Source: an uncultured Collinsella sp.
Lineage (GTDB): Bacteria; Actinomycetota; Coriobacteriia; Coriobacteriales; Coriobacteriaceae
Reading direction: 5' to 3'
Length of the DNA stretch: 19,026 nt
Assembly: GCA_937982065.1 (NCBI GenBank)
Contig: CALJMO010000050.1
Location: 1-19,026, forward strand
The notes beneath the pieces were generated by a model. That model saw only the letters and a program-made list of their open reading frames with translations, had not been told where the DNA came from and ran no database searches. Positions 7,022-14,332 of the stretch are shown here, in pieces; the stretch's first letter is position 1; every line of letters begins with the position of its first letter. The translations under genes were made by a program, and so were the position numbers.

Positions 7022-8767
7022 ATGGACGCCATCGTAAAGATGCTCGAAAAGCATCAGCCGTTCTTTGAGAAGATCTCGAGGAACATCTACCTCCAGGCTA
7101 TTAAGGACGGATTCCTTGGGTGCATGCCCATCGTCCTCACCTCTTCGATCTTTCTGCTCATTGCCACCCTTCCTGGCGTAGTTGGCATCACGCTGCCCCA
7201 GCCGCTCATCGACTGGTGCAACAAGCTGTACAACTTCACCATGGGCGTCATGGGCATCATGGTCGCCGGCACCACTGCCAAGAACTTTACGGCTTCCATG
7301 AACCGTCGCATGCCCGCCGGCAAGGTGCTCAACGACGGTTCCACCATGGTGGCCGCCCAGTGCAGCATGCTGCTGCTCGCAGTCACGCAGTTCACCACCA
7401 AGTTCAACGGCTCCGAGCTTTCGGTCTTCGATTGCACCAGCATGGGTACGCGTGGTCTGTTCTCGGCCTATATCGCCGCGTTCATTACCGTTTGGGTCTA
7501 TAAGTTCTGCGTCTCTCGCGATCTGACCATTAAGCTGCCCAAGGAGGTCCCGGGCGCCATCGCTCAGAACTTCCGTGACATCATCCCCTTTGGCGGCGCC
7601 GTCATCATCTGCGGCATCATCGATGTCGTCGTGCGCAACCTCATGGGCGTTCCGTTCTCCGAGCTGCTCATCAAGCTGCTCTCCCCGCTCTTCACTGCAG
7701 CAGAAACCTATCCTGGCCTTATCCTTATTCAGGCGGCCACCGCGTTCTTCTGGTTCATCGGCGTCCACGGTCCTTCGATCGTCCAGCCGGGCATCGACCC
7801 CATCCGTCTTGCCAACCAGGCCGAGAACCTGCAGGTTCTGCTGGCCGGTGGTCACCCCGCCCATTCCCTCACCTTTAACATGTCGCTCGTGGGTGAGTTC
7901 GGCGGCACCGGCGCCACGTTCATCGTGCCGCTTCTGCTGATTCTCTTTATGAAGTCCAAGCAGCTCAAAGCCGTCGGTAAGGCCTCGATTGTTCCTGTTG
8001 CCTTCGCCGTCAACGAACCGCTGCTCTTTGGCGCGCCGATGATCCTTAACCCCTACATGCTCATCCCTTTTGTTGCCGCCGGCTGCGTCAATGTGAGTGT
8101 TGCCAAGTTCTTTATCGATAACGTGGGCATGAACGGCTTCTCCTTCGTGGTGCCTTGGGCTACTCCTGCCCCCATCGGCATCTTCATCACCACAAACTTC
8201 CAGCTTATCGCCCTGGTGTTTGTCGCAATCATCATCTTGCTGGACGCCATCATCTACCTGCCGTTCTTAAAGGCATACGATAAGTTGCTCTGTGACCAGG
8301 AGGCCGAGCGCGCCGCCGAGCTGGGTCTCGAGTCCGATGGTGCTGCCAGCACCCCTGCGCCCGTCATCGAGCCGACCGCCGCTGCCGCCGACAGCGAGCC
8401 TGCCGCCGATCAGCCCGAGCCCGCAGCCAACGCATCCGCTAAGAAGGATGTCGACGGTCTGAAGGTCCTCGTCCTGTGCGCCGGCGCCGGCACCTCTGCC
8501 ATGCTTGCCAACGCCATCAAGGAAGGTGCTGCGCAGACCGGAGAGAACATCGCTTCCTCCGCAGGCGCCTATGGCCAGCACACTGCCATCATGGATCAGT
8601 ACGACGTCATCGTGCTCGCCCCGCAGGTTCGTAGCTACTACAACGACATGAAGGCCGACACCGATCGTCTGGGCATTAAGCTGCTCGCTCCCCGCGGTAA
8701 GGAATATATCGACCTTACCCGCGACCCCGCTGGCGCCATCAAGTGGCTCCGCGAGAACCTCGACTAG
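7022..8767 (+). CDS. lacE: Lactose-type PTS permease, fused EIIC-EIIB
   Basis: A 581-residue paralogue of the protein at 3638-5398. The EIIC domain (1 to about 430) opens MDAIVKMLEKHQPFFEKISR and has GVHGPS with H249 and NEPLLF at 331-336. The linker is rich in Ala, Pro, Glu and Asp (about 435-478). The EIIB domain carries the phospho-Cys C486 in VLVLCAGAGTS. AAAGGAG lies four bases before the ATG. It is the first gene of unit 2, 75 bp ahead of lacG, so gene order is the reverse of unit 1. It should accept phosphate from a LacF-type EIIA encoded elsewhere. Differences from LacE1 are concentrated in the linker and scattered EIIC positions, so the two could differ in preferred sugar. Confidence 0.9.
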   Translation: MDAIVKMLEKHQPFFEKISRNIYLQAIKDGFLGCMPIVLTSSIFLLIATLPGVVGITLPQPLIDWCNKLYNFTMGVMGIMVAGTTAKNFTASMNRRMPAGKVLNDGSTMVAAQCSMLLLAVTQFTTKFNGSELSVFDCTSMGTRGLFSAYIAAFITVWVYKFCVSRDLTIKLPKEVPGAIAQNFRDIIPFGGAVIICGIIDVVVRNLMGVPFSELLIKLLSPLFTAAETYPGLILIQAATAFFWFIGVHGPSIVQPGIDPIRLANQAENLQVLLAGGHPAHSLTFNMSLVGEFGGTGATFIVPLLLILFMKSKQLKAVGKASIVPVAFAVNEPLLFGAPMILNPYMLIPFVAAGCVNVSVAKFFIDNVGMNGFSFVVPWATPAPIGIFITTNFQLIALVFVAIIILLDAIIYLPFLKAYDKLLCDQEAERAAELGLESDGAASTPAPVIEPTAAAADSEPAADQPEPAANASAKKDVDGLKVLVLCAGAGTSAMLANAIKEGAAQTGENIASSAGAYGQHTAIMDQYDVIVLAPQVRSYYNDMKADTDRLGIKLLAPRGKEYIDLTRDPAGAIKWLRENLD

Positions 8768-8781
8768 TTCCTCCCTCTGTT

Positions 8782-8808
8782 GGTGCCCGGATCCCCAGTT
8801 CGGGCACC
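8782..8808 (+). other. Intercistronic hairpin between lacE and lacG
   Basis: A perfect 8-bp stem, GGTGCCCG (8782-8789) with CGGGCACC (8801-8808), is followed by TCTCCCT rather than a T-run. It resembles in position the hairpin in unit 1 and may set relative expression of the two genes. Confidence 0.5.
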
Positions 8809-8842
8809 TCTCCCTATTCGTATCCCACAGAAAGGATGACTC

Positions 8843-10264
8843 ATGACCAACCCCATGCAGTTCCCCGACGGCTTTGTGTTTGGCGGCGCCACCGCTGCTT
8901 ACCAGGTTGAGGGCGAGACCCGTACGCACGGCAAGGGCAAAGTGCCCTGGGACGATTTCCTGGCTGCTCAGGGTCGCTTCTCCCCCGACCCCGCAAGCGA
9001 TTTCTACAACAAGTACCCGGTCGATATCGACCTGTGCCAGCGCTTCGGCATCAACGGTATCCGTGTCTCCATCGCTTGGAGCCGCATCTTCCCCAATGGC
9101 ACCGGCGAGATTAACCCCGAGGGCGTCGCTTTCTATCACGAGCTTTTCGCCACCTGCAACAAAGCTGGCGTTATCCCCTATGTCACGCTCGATCACTTCG
9201 ATACGCCCGAGGCCTTTTACCAGAACGGCGGCGAGGGTTTCCTAACGCGCACGACGATCGACGCCTTTGTCGAGTATGCCAAGTTCTGCTTTGCCGAGTT
9301 CACCGAGGTCAAGCACTGGTTTACCTTTAACGAGATTCCCGCGACCGCCGAGGGCAGCTTTATCGTCGGCAACTGGCCGCACGGCGAGAAGTATCGCCTG
9401 GACAAGGCTTTCCAGCTCATGCACAACATGATGGTGGCCCACGCCAAGGCCGTCGTCGCCTTCCATGAGGGCGGCTTTGAGGGCGAGATCGGCATTGTCC
9501 AGAACCTGGAGCCCAAGTATCCCCTCGACCCCAACAATGCCGCCGACTGCGAGGCAGCTCGCATGGCCGACGTCATCAACAACCGCTGGGTGCTCGACGC
9601 CACTTTCCGCGGCCACTATGCAGCCGACACCATGGAAGCCGCAACCAAGCTGGCCCATATCGCCGGCGGCGAGCTCGACGTCCGCGACGAGGACATCGCC
9701 GCGCTGACCGCCGCGCTCCCCTACAACGATTGCCTGGGCGTCAATACCTACAAGTGCCAGTTCCTGCGTGCCGCCGAGGGCGAAAACGACATCAACCACA
9801 ATGGCACCGGCGACAAGGGCTCCTCGCGCTGGTTCCTCAAGGGCGTGGGCGAGGCATGCGTGCGCGAAGGCATTCCTACCACCGATTGGGACTGGATCAT
9901 CTATCCCGAGGGCCTGTACGACCTGCTGCTGCGTATTAAGAACGATTACCCCAACTACAAGAAGATCTACATCACCGAGAACGGCATGGGCTATAAGGAC
10001 GACTTCGAGGACGGCTTTATCGACGACGCCCCTCGTATCGACTACATGCGTCAGCATCTCGCATGGATCCTCAAGGCAATCGATGGCGGCGTAAACGTCG
10101 ACGGTTACTTTGTGTGGTCGCTGCAGGACCAGTTCTCCTGGACCAACGGCTACAACAAGCGCTACGGCCTGTTCTACATCGACTTTGAGACCCAGAAGCG
10201 CTATCCCAAGGCGAGCGCGTACTGGTACAAGAACGTCGCGGAGACCGGCCTGCTTATGGCCTAA
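8843..10264 (+). CDS. lacG: 6-phospho-beta-galactosidase (GH1)
   Basis: A complete 473-residue GH1 enzyme and the closest of the three to classical LacG; blocks such as DFYNKYPVDIDL, NGIRVSIAWSRIFP and YPNYKKIYITENG follow the Lactococcus protein from memory. The acid/base is E164 in FTFNE, the nucleophile E379 in ITENG, and the phosphate triad S432, K439, Y441 with the galacto-type W433. It hydrolyses 6-phospho-beta-galactosides in the cytoplasm after LacE import. AAAGGA sits six bases before the ATG. It is the last gene of unit 2, under the LacI2 operator, and ends just before a very strong terminator. Codon usage is GC-rich like its neighbours. Confidence 0.92.
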   Translation: MTNPMQFPDGFVFGGATAAYQVEGETRTHGKGKVPWDDFLAAQGRFSPDPASDFYNKYPVDIDLCQRFGINGIRVSIAWSRIFPNGTGEINPEGVAFYHELFATCNKAGVIPYVTLDHFDTPEAFYQNGGEGFLTRTTIDAFVEYAKFCFAEFTEVKHWFTFNEIPATAEGSFIVGNWPHGEKYRLDKAFQLMHNMMVAHAKAVVAFHEGGFEGEIGIVQNLEPKYPLDPNNAADCEAARMADVINNRWVLDATFRGHYAADTMEAATKLAHIAGGELDVRDEDIAALTAALPYNDCLGVNTYKCQFLRAAEGENDINHNGTGDKGSSRWFLKGVGEACVREGIPTTDWDWIIYPEGLYDLLLRIKNDYPNYKKIYITENGMGYKDDFEDGFIDDAPRIDYMRQHLAWILKAIDGGVNVDGYFVWSLQDQFSWTNGYNKRYGLFYIDFETQKRYPKASAYWYKNVAETGLLMA

Positions 10265-10286
10265 CTTTTGCCGCATACCCCCTGTC

Positions 10287-10335
10287 GGCCGCATGTGAGT
10301 CCCTCCACGGGATCGCATGCGGCCTTTTTGTTTTT
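10287..10335 (+). terminator. Strong Rho-independent terminator after lacG of unit 2
   Basis: A 17-bp stem (10287-10303 with 10309-10325 region, opening GGCCGCATG and closing GCATGCGGCC) has only G-T irregularities and a 5-base loop. It is followed by TTTTTGTTTTT, 23 bp after the stop codon. Confidence 0.92.
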
Positions 10336-10353
10336 GGTGAGCCCGAGCGGATC

Positions 10354-10418
10354 ATTTGTCTCGATCTGTAACATCTAGCAGGGATTTTCAATCTTAACTG
10401 TTATAGATTTAGACGAAC
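10354..10418. repeat. Dispersed hairpin repeat, copy F (subtype 1, diverged)
   Basis: The left arm TCTCGATCTGTAACATCTAG is intact. The right arm (TGTTATAGATTTAGAC) and the loop have drifted, so this is the most decayed subtype 1 copy. It lies after the lacG terminator. Confidence 0.7.
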
Positions 10419-10437
10419 GGGCGACCAGGGCTGAAAG

Positions 10438-10494
10438 ATCTCAATCTGTAACACGTAGCCCACTTTCGACCGCCTACCTGTTACAGATCAAGAC
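10438..10494. repeat. Dispersed hairpin repeat, copy G (subtype 2)
   Basis: Arms are TCTCAATCTGTAACA and TGTTACAGATCAAGAC, with inner GTAG/CTAC. It again follows a subtype 1 copy, 19 bp away. It lies upstream of the fic promoter region. Confidence 0.8.
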
Positions 10495-10548
10495 CATAAG
10501 ATAGTCAAATCCAAACTTTCCAAGCAGTTATGAACCATGGTTTCTAGT

Positions 10549-10623
10549 TTTCGGTATCACGAACATACTTTCGGTATCATTTAATGATATTATGATACCG
10601 AAAGTATGTTCGTGATACCGAAA
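10549..10623. promoter_or_regulatory. 75-bp inverted repeat with four TTTCGGTATCA boxes before fic
   Basis: Two perfectly complementary 32-base arms (10549-10580 and 10592-10623) surround an 11-base AT-rich centre. Each arm holds two TTTCGGTATCA-type boxes 20 bp apart, giving four sites, two per orientation. The right arm runs into the Shine-Dalgarno of the fic gene (AAAGGAG, 10621-10627). A possible -10 TATGAT lies at 10591-10596. It looks like a multi-site operator, probably for autoregulation, and the transcript could also fold into a hairpin beside the ribosome site. Confidence 0.8.
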
Positions 10624-10631
10624 GGAGCCGC

Positions 10632-11864
10632 ATGCGCCAGTTCGATTACACCACAGTCCCAGCGGAACTCGAAGCAACTCCAATCACCAACCTCCTCCTC
10701 TCGATACGCGAGCATAAAGGCCGTCAGCTTGCTCTGAGTCAAGTCAAACCCGAGCTTCTATCGTCCCTAATGGAGGAGGCTAAGATCCAAAGCACCCGGT
10801 CCTCCAACGGACTTGAAGGAATTGTTACCACCCAAAAAAGACTCAAAGCGATCATGGCGTATTCCGCCAAGCCAAGCTCCCGCGCAGAGGAAGAAATTGC
10901 TGGATACCGAGATGTGCTGTCGCTTATTCACGAGCAACACGATTCCATTCCCGTAACGCCATCGGTCATTCTGCAGTTGCATCGTGACCTCATGGCGCAC
11001 ACGGCAATCTCGTATGGAGGCCATTGGAAAGATGGCGATAACGAAATCGTCTCCATTGACGATCAAGGAAATCGATTTGTGCGCTTTAGGCCCCCTTCGG
11101 CCCTAGCAACCCCGGGACTTATTAAAGAAGCCTGCCAGTCCCTCAACGATGCTTTATCTCGCCAAGTTTGCGATCCCCTCCTTATATCGCTCCGCTTTAT
11201 CTTCGATTTTGTCAGCATCCATCCCTTCAACGATGGCAATGGCAGGATGAGCCGGCTCCTTACAACGCTGCTGCTCGAAAAGACTGGATACGACGTTGCG
11301 CGTTACATCAGCATCGAACGACTTATTGAAGACAACAAAGCGCTTTACTACAACGCCCTCGCTGCAAGCTCCACTGGATGGAATGAAAATCAAAACACCG
11401 AAGTACCCTTTATCCGTTTCATGCTCGGAATAACCCTGGCCGCCTACCGACAGCTCGAGCAGCGTACCTTAATTGAATCAAGCACTCGTCCCATGTCGAA
11501 GCAAGCGCGCATCGCTGTTCTATTTCAACAGAGACCCGGCGTCATTAAGAAATCCGACATCCGGTCCAACTGCCCCGATATCAGCGAGGTAACCGTTAAA
11601 CGAACCCTCGGTCAGCTTGTTAGTTGCAGCGCAATCGAAAAAACAGGAGCGGGTCGTTCGACGGGCTACATACTCAAAGACGTCCATGCTCTAGAACTAT
11701 TCTTGCAAGCCACAATACCCGATGGCGAGGCCGCAATAACAAAAGAGGCTCCAAAGGATAAGCTCCTTGAACGTGTAAACCACGCCGAGGATGAAAGCAG
11801 AGAAGGGCTCTATGAAGACTACGATTCATTCTCAAGGGACATAAAGACGAAATACGGAGTCTAG
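10632..11864 (+). CDS. Fic-domain protein (putative AMPylase) with C-terminal winged helix
   Basis: A 410-residue Fic-family protein. The N-terminal region carries the class II inhibitory motif S/T-x3-E-G as SNGLEG (58-63). The Fic core contains the full catalytic motif HPFNDGNGR (197-205), so transfer of AMP or another nucleotide moiety to a target hydroxyl is expected. The C-terminal part (about 290-350, QARIAVLF...SEVTVKRTLGQLV) looks like a winged-helix DNA-binding domain, common in this type. AAAGGAG lies four bases before the ATG. It is a single gene with its own promoter region containing the 75-bp inverted repeat, probably bound by the protein itself. Base composition is visibly more AT-rich than in the flanking lac units. 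No antitoxin partner is adjacent; the target is unknown. Confidence 0.88.
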   Translation: MRQFDYTTVPAELEATPITNLLLSIREHKGRQLALSQVKPELLSSLMEEAKIQSTRSSNGLEGIVTTQKRLKAIMAYSAKPSSRAEEEIAGYRDVLSLIHEQHDSIPVTPSVILQLHRDLMAHTAISYGGHWKDGDNEIVSIDDQGNRFVRFRPPSALATPGLIKEACQSLNDALSRQVCDPLLISLRFIFDFVSIHPFNDGNGRMSRLLTTLLLEKTGYDVARYISIERLIEDNKALYYNALAASSTGWNENQNTEVPFIRFMLGITLAAYRQLEQRTLIESSTRPMSKQARIAVLFQQRPGVIKKSDIRSNCPDISEVTVKRTLGQLVSCSAIEKTGAGRSTGYILKDVHALELFLQATIPDGEAAITKEAPKDKLLERVNHAEDESREGLYEDYDSFSRDIKTKYGV

Positions 11865-11966
11865 TCATATCTCAGAATAGCCTCATCCTTGTTGCCCAAA
11901 GTTATTTTCGCGTCATTGTAAAGCGGTACCCCCGCGCCGGCAGGGGGCAGAAGTATCACCTGCAGC

Positions 11967-12167
11967 GTTAGCTAGCAGATGACCTGCGTGTGCTCCTCGA
12001 TGGCGACACGATCCTCGGCCGTGGGCCCCACAAAGGCGGCGGTACATACCGCCCACCAGGCACAGCTCGCAATCCTCGCGCGCCTCGAGCAGGTTAAAGG
12101 CCGAAAGCGAATTGGTCACATAGATGGAAGGCAGCTTGTCGGTAACTCGGAGAGCGCCAATGCGATC
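11967..12167 (-). pseudogene. deoR-family regulator remnant
   Basis: Read on the minus strand this encodes VTNSLSAFNLLEAREDCELC followed by LVGGMYR, clearly related to the intact DeoR protein at 16237-17001. It ends with the same TQVIC stop. Against that gene it lacks the N-terminal HTH. It also has an internal gap of 237 bp, joined at a short shared TCCTCGGC/TCTTCGGC sequence, and an 11-bp loss after GGCGGC that shifts the frame. A stop at 12168-12170 closes the frame on its 5' side. It cannot make a working regulator. The remnant is similar but not identical to the intact copy at nucleotide level, so it comes from an older duplicate or a sister gene. The rest of the 11865-12281 gap shows no gene. 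Confidence 0.85.
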
Positions 12168-12211
12168 TCACGACGGTTGCGCTCATTGTCTCAATTAGAT
12201 ACCCAACGAAA

Positions 12212-12246
12212 TACGGCCCCGCAGCTCAATAAGCTGCGGGGCCGTA
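12212..12246 (-). terminator. Terminator of the minus-strand lacE
   Basis: A perfect 15-bp stem (12212-12226 with 12232-12246, arm TACGGCCCCGCAGCT) has a 5-base loop. It lies 36 bp beyond the lacE stop. The following minus-strand bases TTTCGTT give only a weak T-tract. Confidence 0.7.
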
Positions 12247-12281
12247 CTATACACCGACGAATCAACGACGAAGTGCATCCA

Positions 12282-13976
12282 CTATTTGGCCAGCTCCTGA
12301 ACGATCCAGTCAATTGCACCTTCGGGATCGTTGGTAAGGTCGATATACTCCTTGCCCCTTGTGGTGAGCAGTTTAATTCCAAGGCGATCGGTATCGGCCT
12401 TCATAGCGTCATAGTACATGCGTGCCTGGGGCGCCAGAACAATCACGTTGTACTGATCCATCGTATCATAGTGGCTTCCGTACGCACCGGACTGAGAAAC
12501 CAGATCAATACCCTTAGCAGCGGCGCCTTCGCGAAGAGCATTTGCCAAGAGAGTCGAAGTGCCGGCACCCTGGCAAAGCACAAGCACGCGGATCTGCTCT
12601 GCCTTGTCCTTTACCGCCTCGAGAGCTTTTGCGAGATTTTCCTGTGCGGCAATAGCATCTGCATCCGAGGTTTCTGCAGCCTCCTTTGCAGACTCTTCCA
12701 AACAAAGCTGATGGTCGTATGCCTTACAGAACGGATAGTAAATTACAAAGTCAACGACCAGCAGCACTGCAATCAATACGAGAGAACGTACATCAAGGCC
12801 TGTGGTGAGGAATGCACCGATTGGGCCGGGAAGCGCCCACGGCATGGTATACATGGGGGCGTTCATTCCAATGACGTCAATGAAAAACTTACCGATTAAA
12901 GCGTTGACCATAGGAGCCGCTAGGAAGGGCACGAACATATAGGGATTGAGAACAATCGGCATACCGAAGAGAACGGGCTCGTTAACTCCAAAAATCACCG
13001 GGATAATCGATGCCTTGCCCATGGCTTTAAGCTGCTTGGAGCGCATAAACATGATCAGGATAATAGGAACGATGAACGTGCAGCCAGAACCGCCCAGACC
13101 GCCGATGAAGTTTGTAAAGTCCAGGGCGAGAGCAATTGACGGGTGTCCACCTGCTTGGAAAACCTGAAGATTGGTAACGGTATTGTCGTAGAGCGCAGCA
13201 TTGATCGGCGTCATGACAACCGAGGCACCGTGAATACCCATAAATTGGAAAAGTGCGACCGCGCCTTCGATAAGCGCCATGCCAGGATAGGTGTCGACCG
13301 CGGAGAACAGCGGCGAGATGAGAGCGGATACCAAATTGGCGAACGGCACAGCAAGCAGCTTACGGCTCGCGAGATCGATAACGGCGCACGCAAGGATTGA
13401 AAACCCGAACGCAAAGATATCGCGAAAACTCTGCGCAATAGAGCCAGGGACCTCTTTGGGGAGCTTGATCGTCACATTATGGCTAATGCACACCTTATAG
13501 ATATTAACGGTCAAGAATGCGGATACGAACGCGGCGATAAAACCCTTGGTTCCCATGTAGCCGGTTTCAAAAACAGACGTATCTACTCCGCCAATCGAGA
13601 CAACATCGTTCGTCACCGATAGCAGGAACATGCCGCACATGGCACAAACCATGCACGAGGTGGGGTTGAGAGATTTACCCGAAGGCATGCGGCGGTTCAT
13701 CGACTTGGCAAGTGAGCTCGCCGTGGTGCCGGCCACCATAATGCCAAGAAGTCCCATGGTATATGCATAGATTTTATTGAAGAAATCCAGCACCTCAGAC
13801 GGAAGAGCGATGCCTACATAGGCAGGGAGCGTCGAAAGAAGAAGGAACAGACTCGAGAACAGCACAATTGGCATATTCGAGAGAAAGCCATCCTTAATCG
13901 CCACCAGATATATGTTCCTTGAGATTTTGTCGAAGAGGGCCTGGTGTTTTTCAAGGAATTTGACGATAGCGTCCAT
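12282..13976 (-). CDS. lacE: Lactose-type PTS permease, fused EIIC-EIIB (third paralogue)
   Basis: A 564-residue EIIC-EIIB protein. The EIIC domain opens MDAIVKFLEKHQALFDKISR and has GIHGAS with H249 (Ala where the other two have Pro) and an NEPVLF motif. A short hydrophilic, Pro-free linker rich in Ala, Glu and Lys precedes the EIIB domain with phospho-Cys C468 in VLVLCQGAGTS. The start at 13976 has AAAGGA six bases upstream; an upstream ATG at 14006 lacks one. Unlike units 1 and 2 no lacG adjoins it. It is divergent from a TIM-barrel protein and a GntR regulator, so its sugar may differ from lactose. Base composition is more AT-rich than the other two lacE genes, suggesting separate acquisition. 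Confidence 0.88.
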   Translation of the reverse strand: MDAIVKFLEKHQALFDKISRNIYLVAIKDGFLSNMPIVLFSSLFLLLSTLPAYVGIALPSEVLDFFNKIYAYTMGLLGIMVAGTTASSLAKSMNRRMPSGKSLNPTSCMVCAMCGMFLLSVTNDVVSIGGVDTSVFETGYMGTKGFIAAFVSAFLTVNIYKVCISHNVTIKLPKEVPGSIAQSFRDIFAFGFSILACAVIDLASRKLLAVPFANLVSALISPLFSAVDTYPGMALIEGAVALFQFMGIHGASVVMTPINAALYDNTVTNLQVFQAGGHPSIALALDFTNFIGGLGGSGCTFIVPIILIMFMRSKQLKAMGKASIIPVIFGVNEPVLFGMPIVLNPYMFVPFLAAPMVNALIGKFFIDVIGMNAPMYTMPWALPGPIGAFLTTGLDVRSLVLIAVLLVVDFVIYYPFCKAYDHQLCLEESAKEAAETSDADAIAAQENLAKALEAVKDKAEQIRVLVLCQGAGTSTLLANALREGAAAKGIDLVSQSGAYGSHYDTMDQYNVIVLAPQARMYYDAMKADTDRLGIKLLTTRGKEYIDLTNDPEGAIDWIVQELAK

Positions 13977-14114
13977 AAGACATCCTTTCATGTTTCCCGG
14001 GCACACAACGATTTATCCGGACTCAACCGTCGTCGTCCCAGTTTGTATCCACGTATGTAAATGAATACGTTCTCGTGCGAAATGTAATATCATTTGCGCG
14101 ATTTGTCATAACCA

Positions 14115-14143
14115 ATTCTTTTTCCGCTTTGTCGATATGTCAA
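14115..14143 (-). promoter_or_regulatory. Candidate promoter of the minus-strand lacE
   Basis: On the minus strand a perfect TTGACA (14138-14143) is followed after 17 bp by AAGAAT (14115-14120). A second reading, TTGGTT-17-TGATAT, lies slightly downstream. The leader to the ATG is about 130 bases. Confidence 0.4.
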
Positions 14144-14160
14144 GAATTCAAATACTTATT

Positions 14161-14247
14161 CGGTGAACGGCAGTTGCGTAATTTTAGATTTGTCCAGCTA
14201 AAGGCTATTTTTTCGGAGCAGTACAATAAGTTTGCAACCGTTCACCG
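14161..14247. promoter_or_regulatory. Inverted pair of CCGTTCACCG boxes, lac unit 3
   Basis: CGGTGAACGG (14161-14170) and CCGTTCACCG (14238-14247) face each other across the divergent promoter region, centres 77 bp apart. The second lies between the -35 and -10 of the plus-strand promoter. The same box, with T/C changes, occurs in both other lac control regions. Confidence 0.45.
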
Positions 14248-14259
14248 ATTGGATATAAC
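14232..14259 (+). promoter_or_regulatory. Predicted promoter of the TIM-barrel / gntR operon
   Basis: TTGCAA (14232-14237), 16-bp spacer, TATAAC (14254-14259), in a strongly AT-rich stretch. A CCGTTCACCG box fills the spacer and an 18-bp dyad follows the -10. Confidence 0.55.
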
Positions 14260-14268
14260 ATATTTAAT

Positions 14269-14301
14269 ATATTGTTGTAACAATATTAGTGACGATGTCA
14301 C
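14269..14301. promoter_or_regulatory. Two adjacent dyads, probable GntR operator
   Basis: ATATTGTT-GT-AACAATAT (14269-14286) is a perfect dyad with a 2-base centre. GTGAC-GAT-GTCAC (14289-14301) is a second perfect dyad two bases further on. Both lie between the predicted -10 and the ATG at 14333. The first resembles GntR/HutC-type sites, which usually have GT and AC in the half-sites, and the operon encodes a GntR regulator. Confidence 0.55.
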
Positions 14302-14332
14302 AAGCCTGTCGTTCTAGTCAAAGGAAGTAACA

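Noticed and set aside
8267..10318. Minus-strand frames of 309 and 358 codons opposite lacE and lacG of unit 2
   Set aside because: They lie wholly or mostly antisense to strongly supported genes and have shadow-type composition.
10549..10623. Inverted repeat as transposon ends
   Set aside because: The arms enclose only 11 bases, no target duplication is seen, and the internal box repetition fits an operator better.
11913..12119. 68-codon minus-strand frame as a small gene
   Set aside because: It is the still-open part of a truncated, frameshifted deoR remnant.
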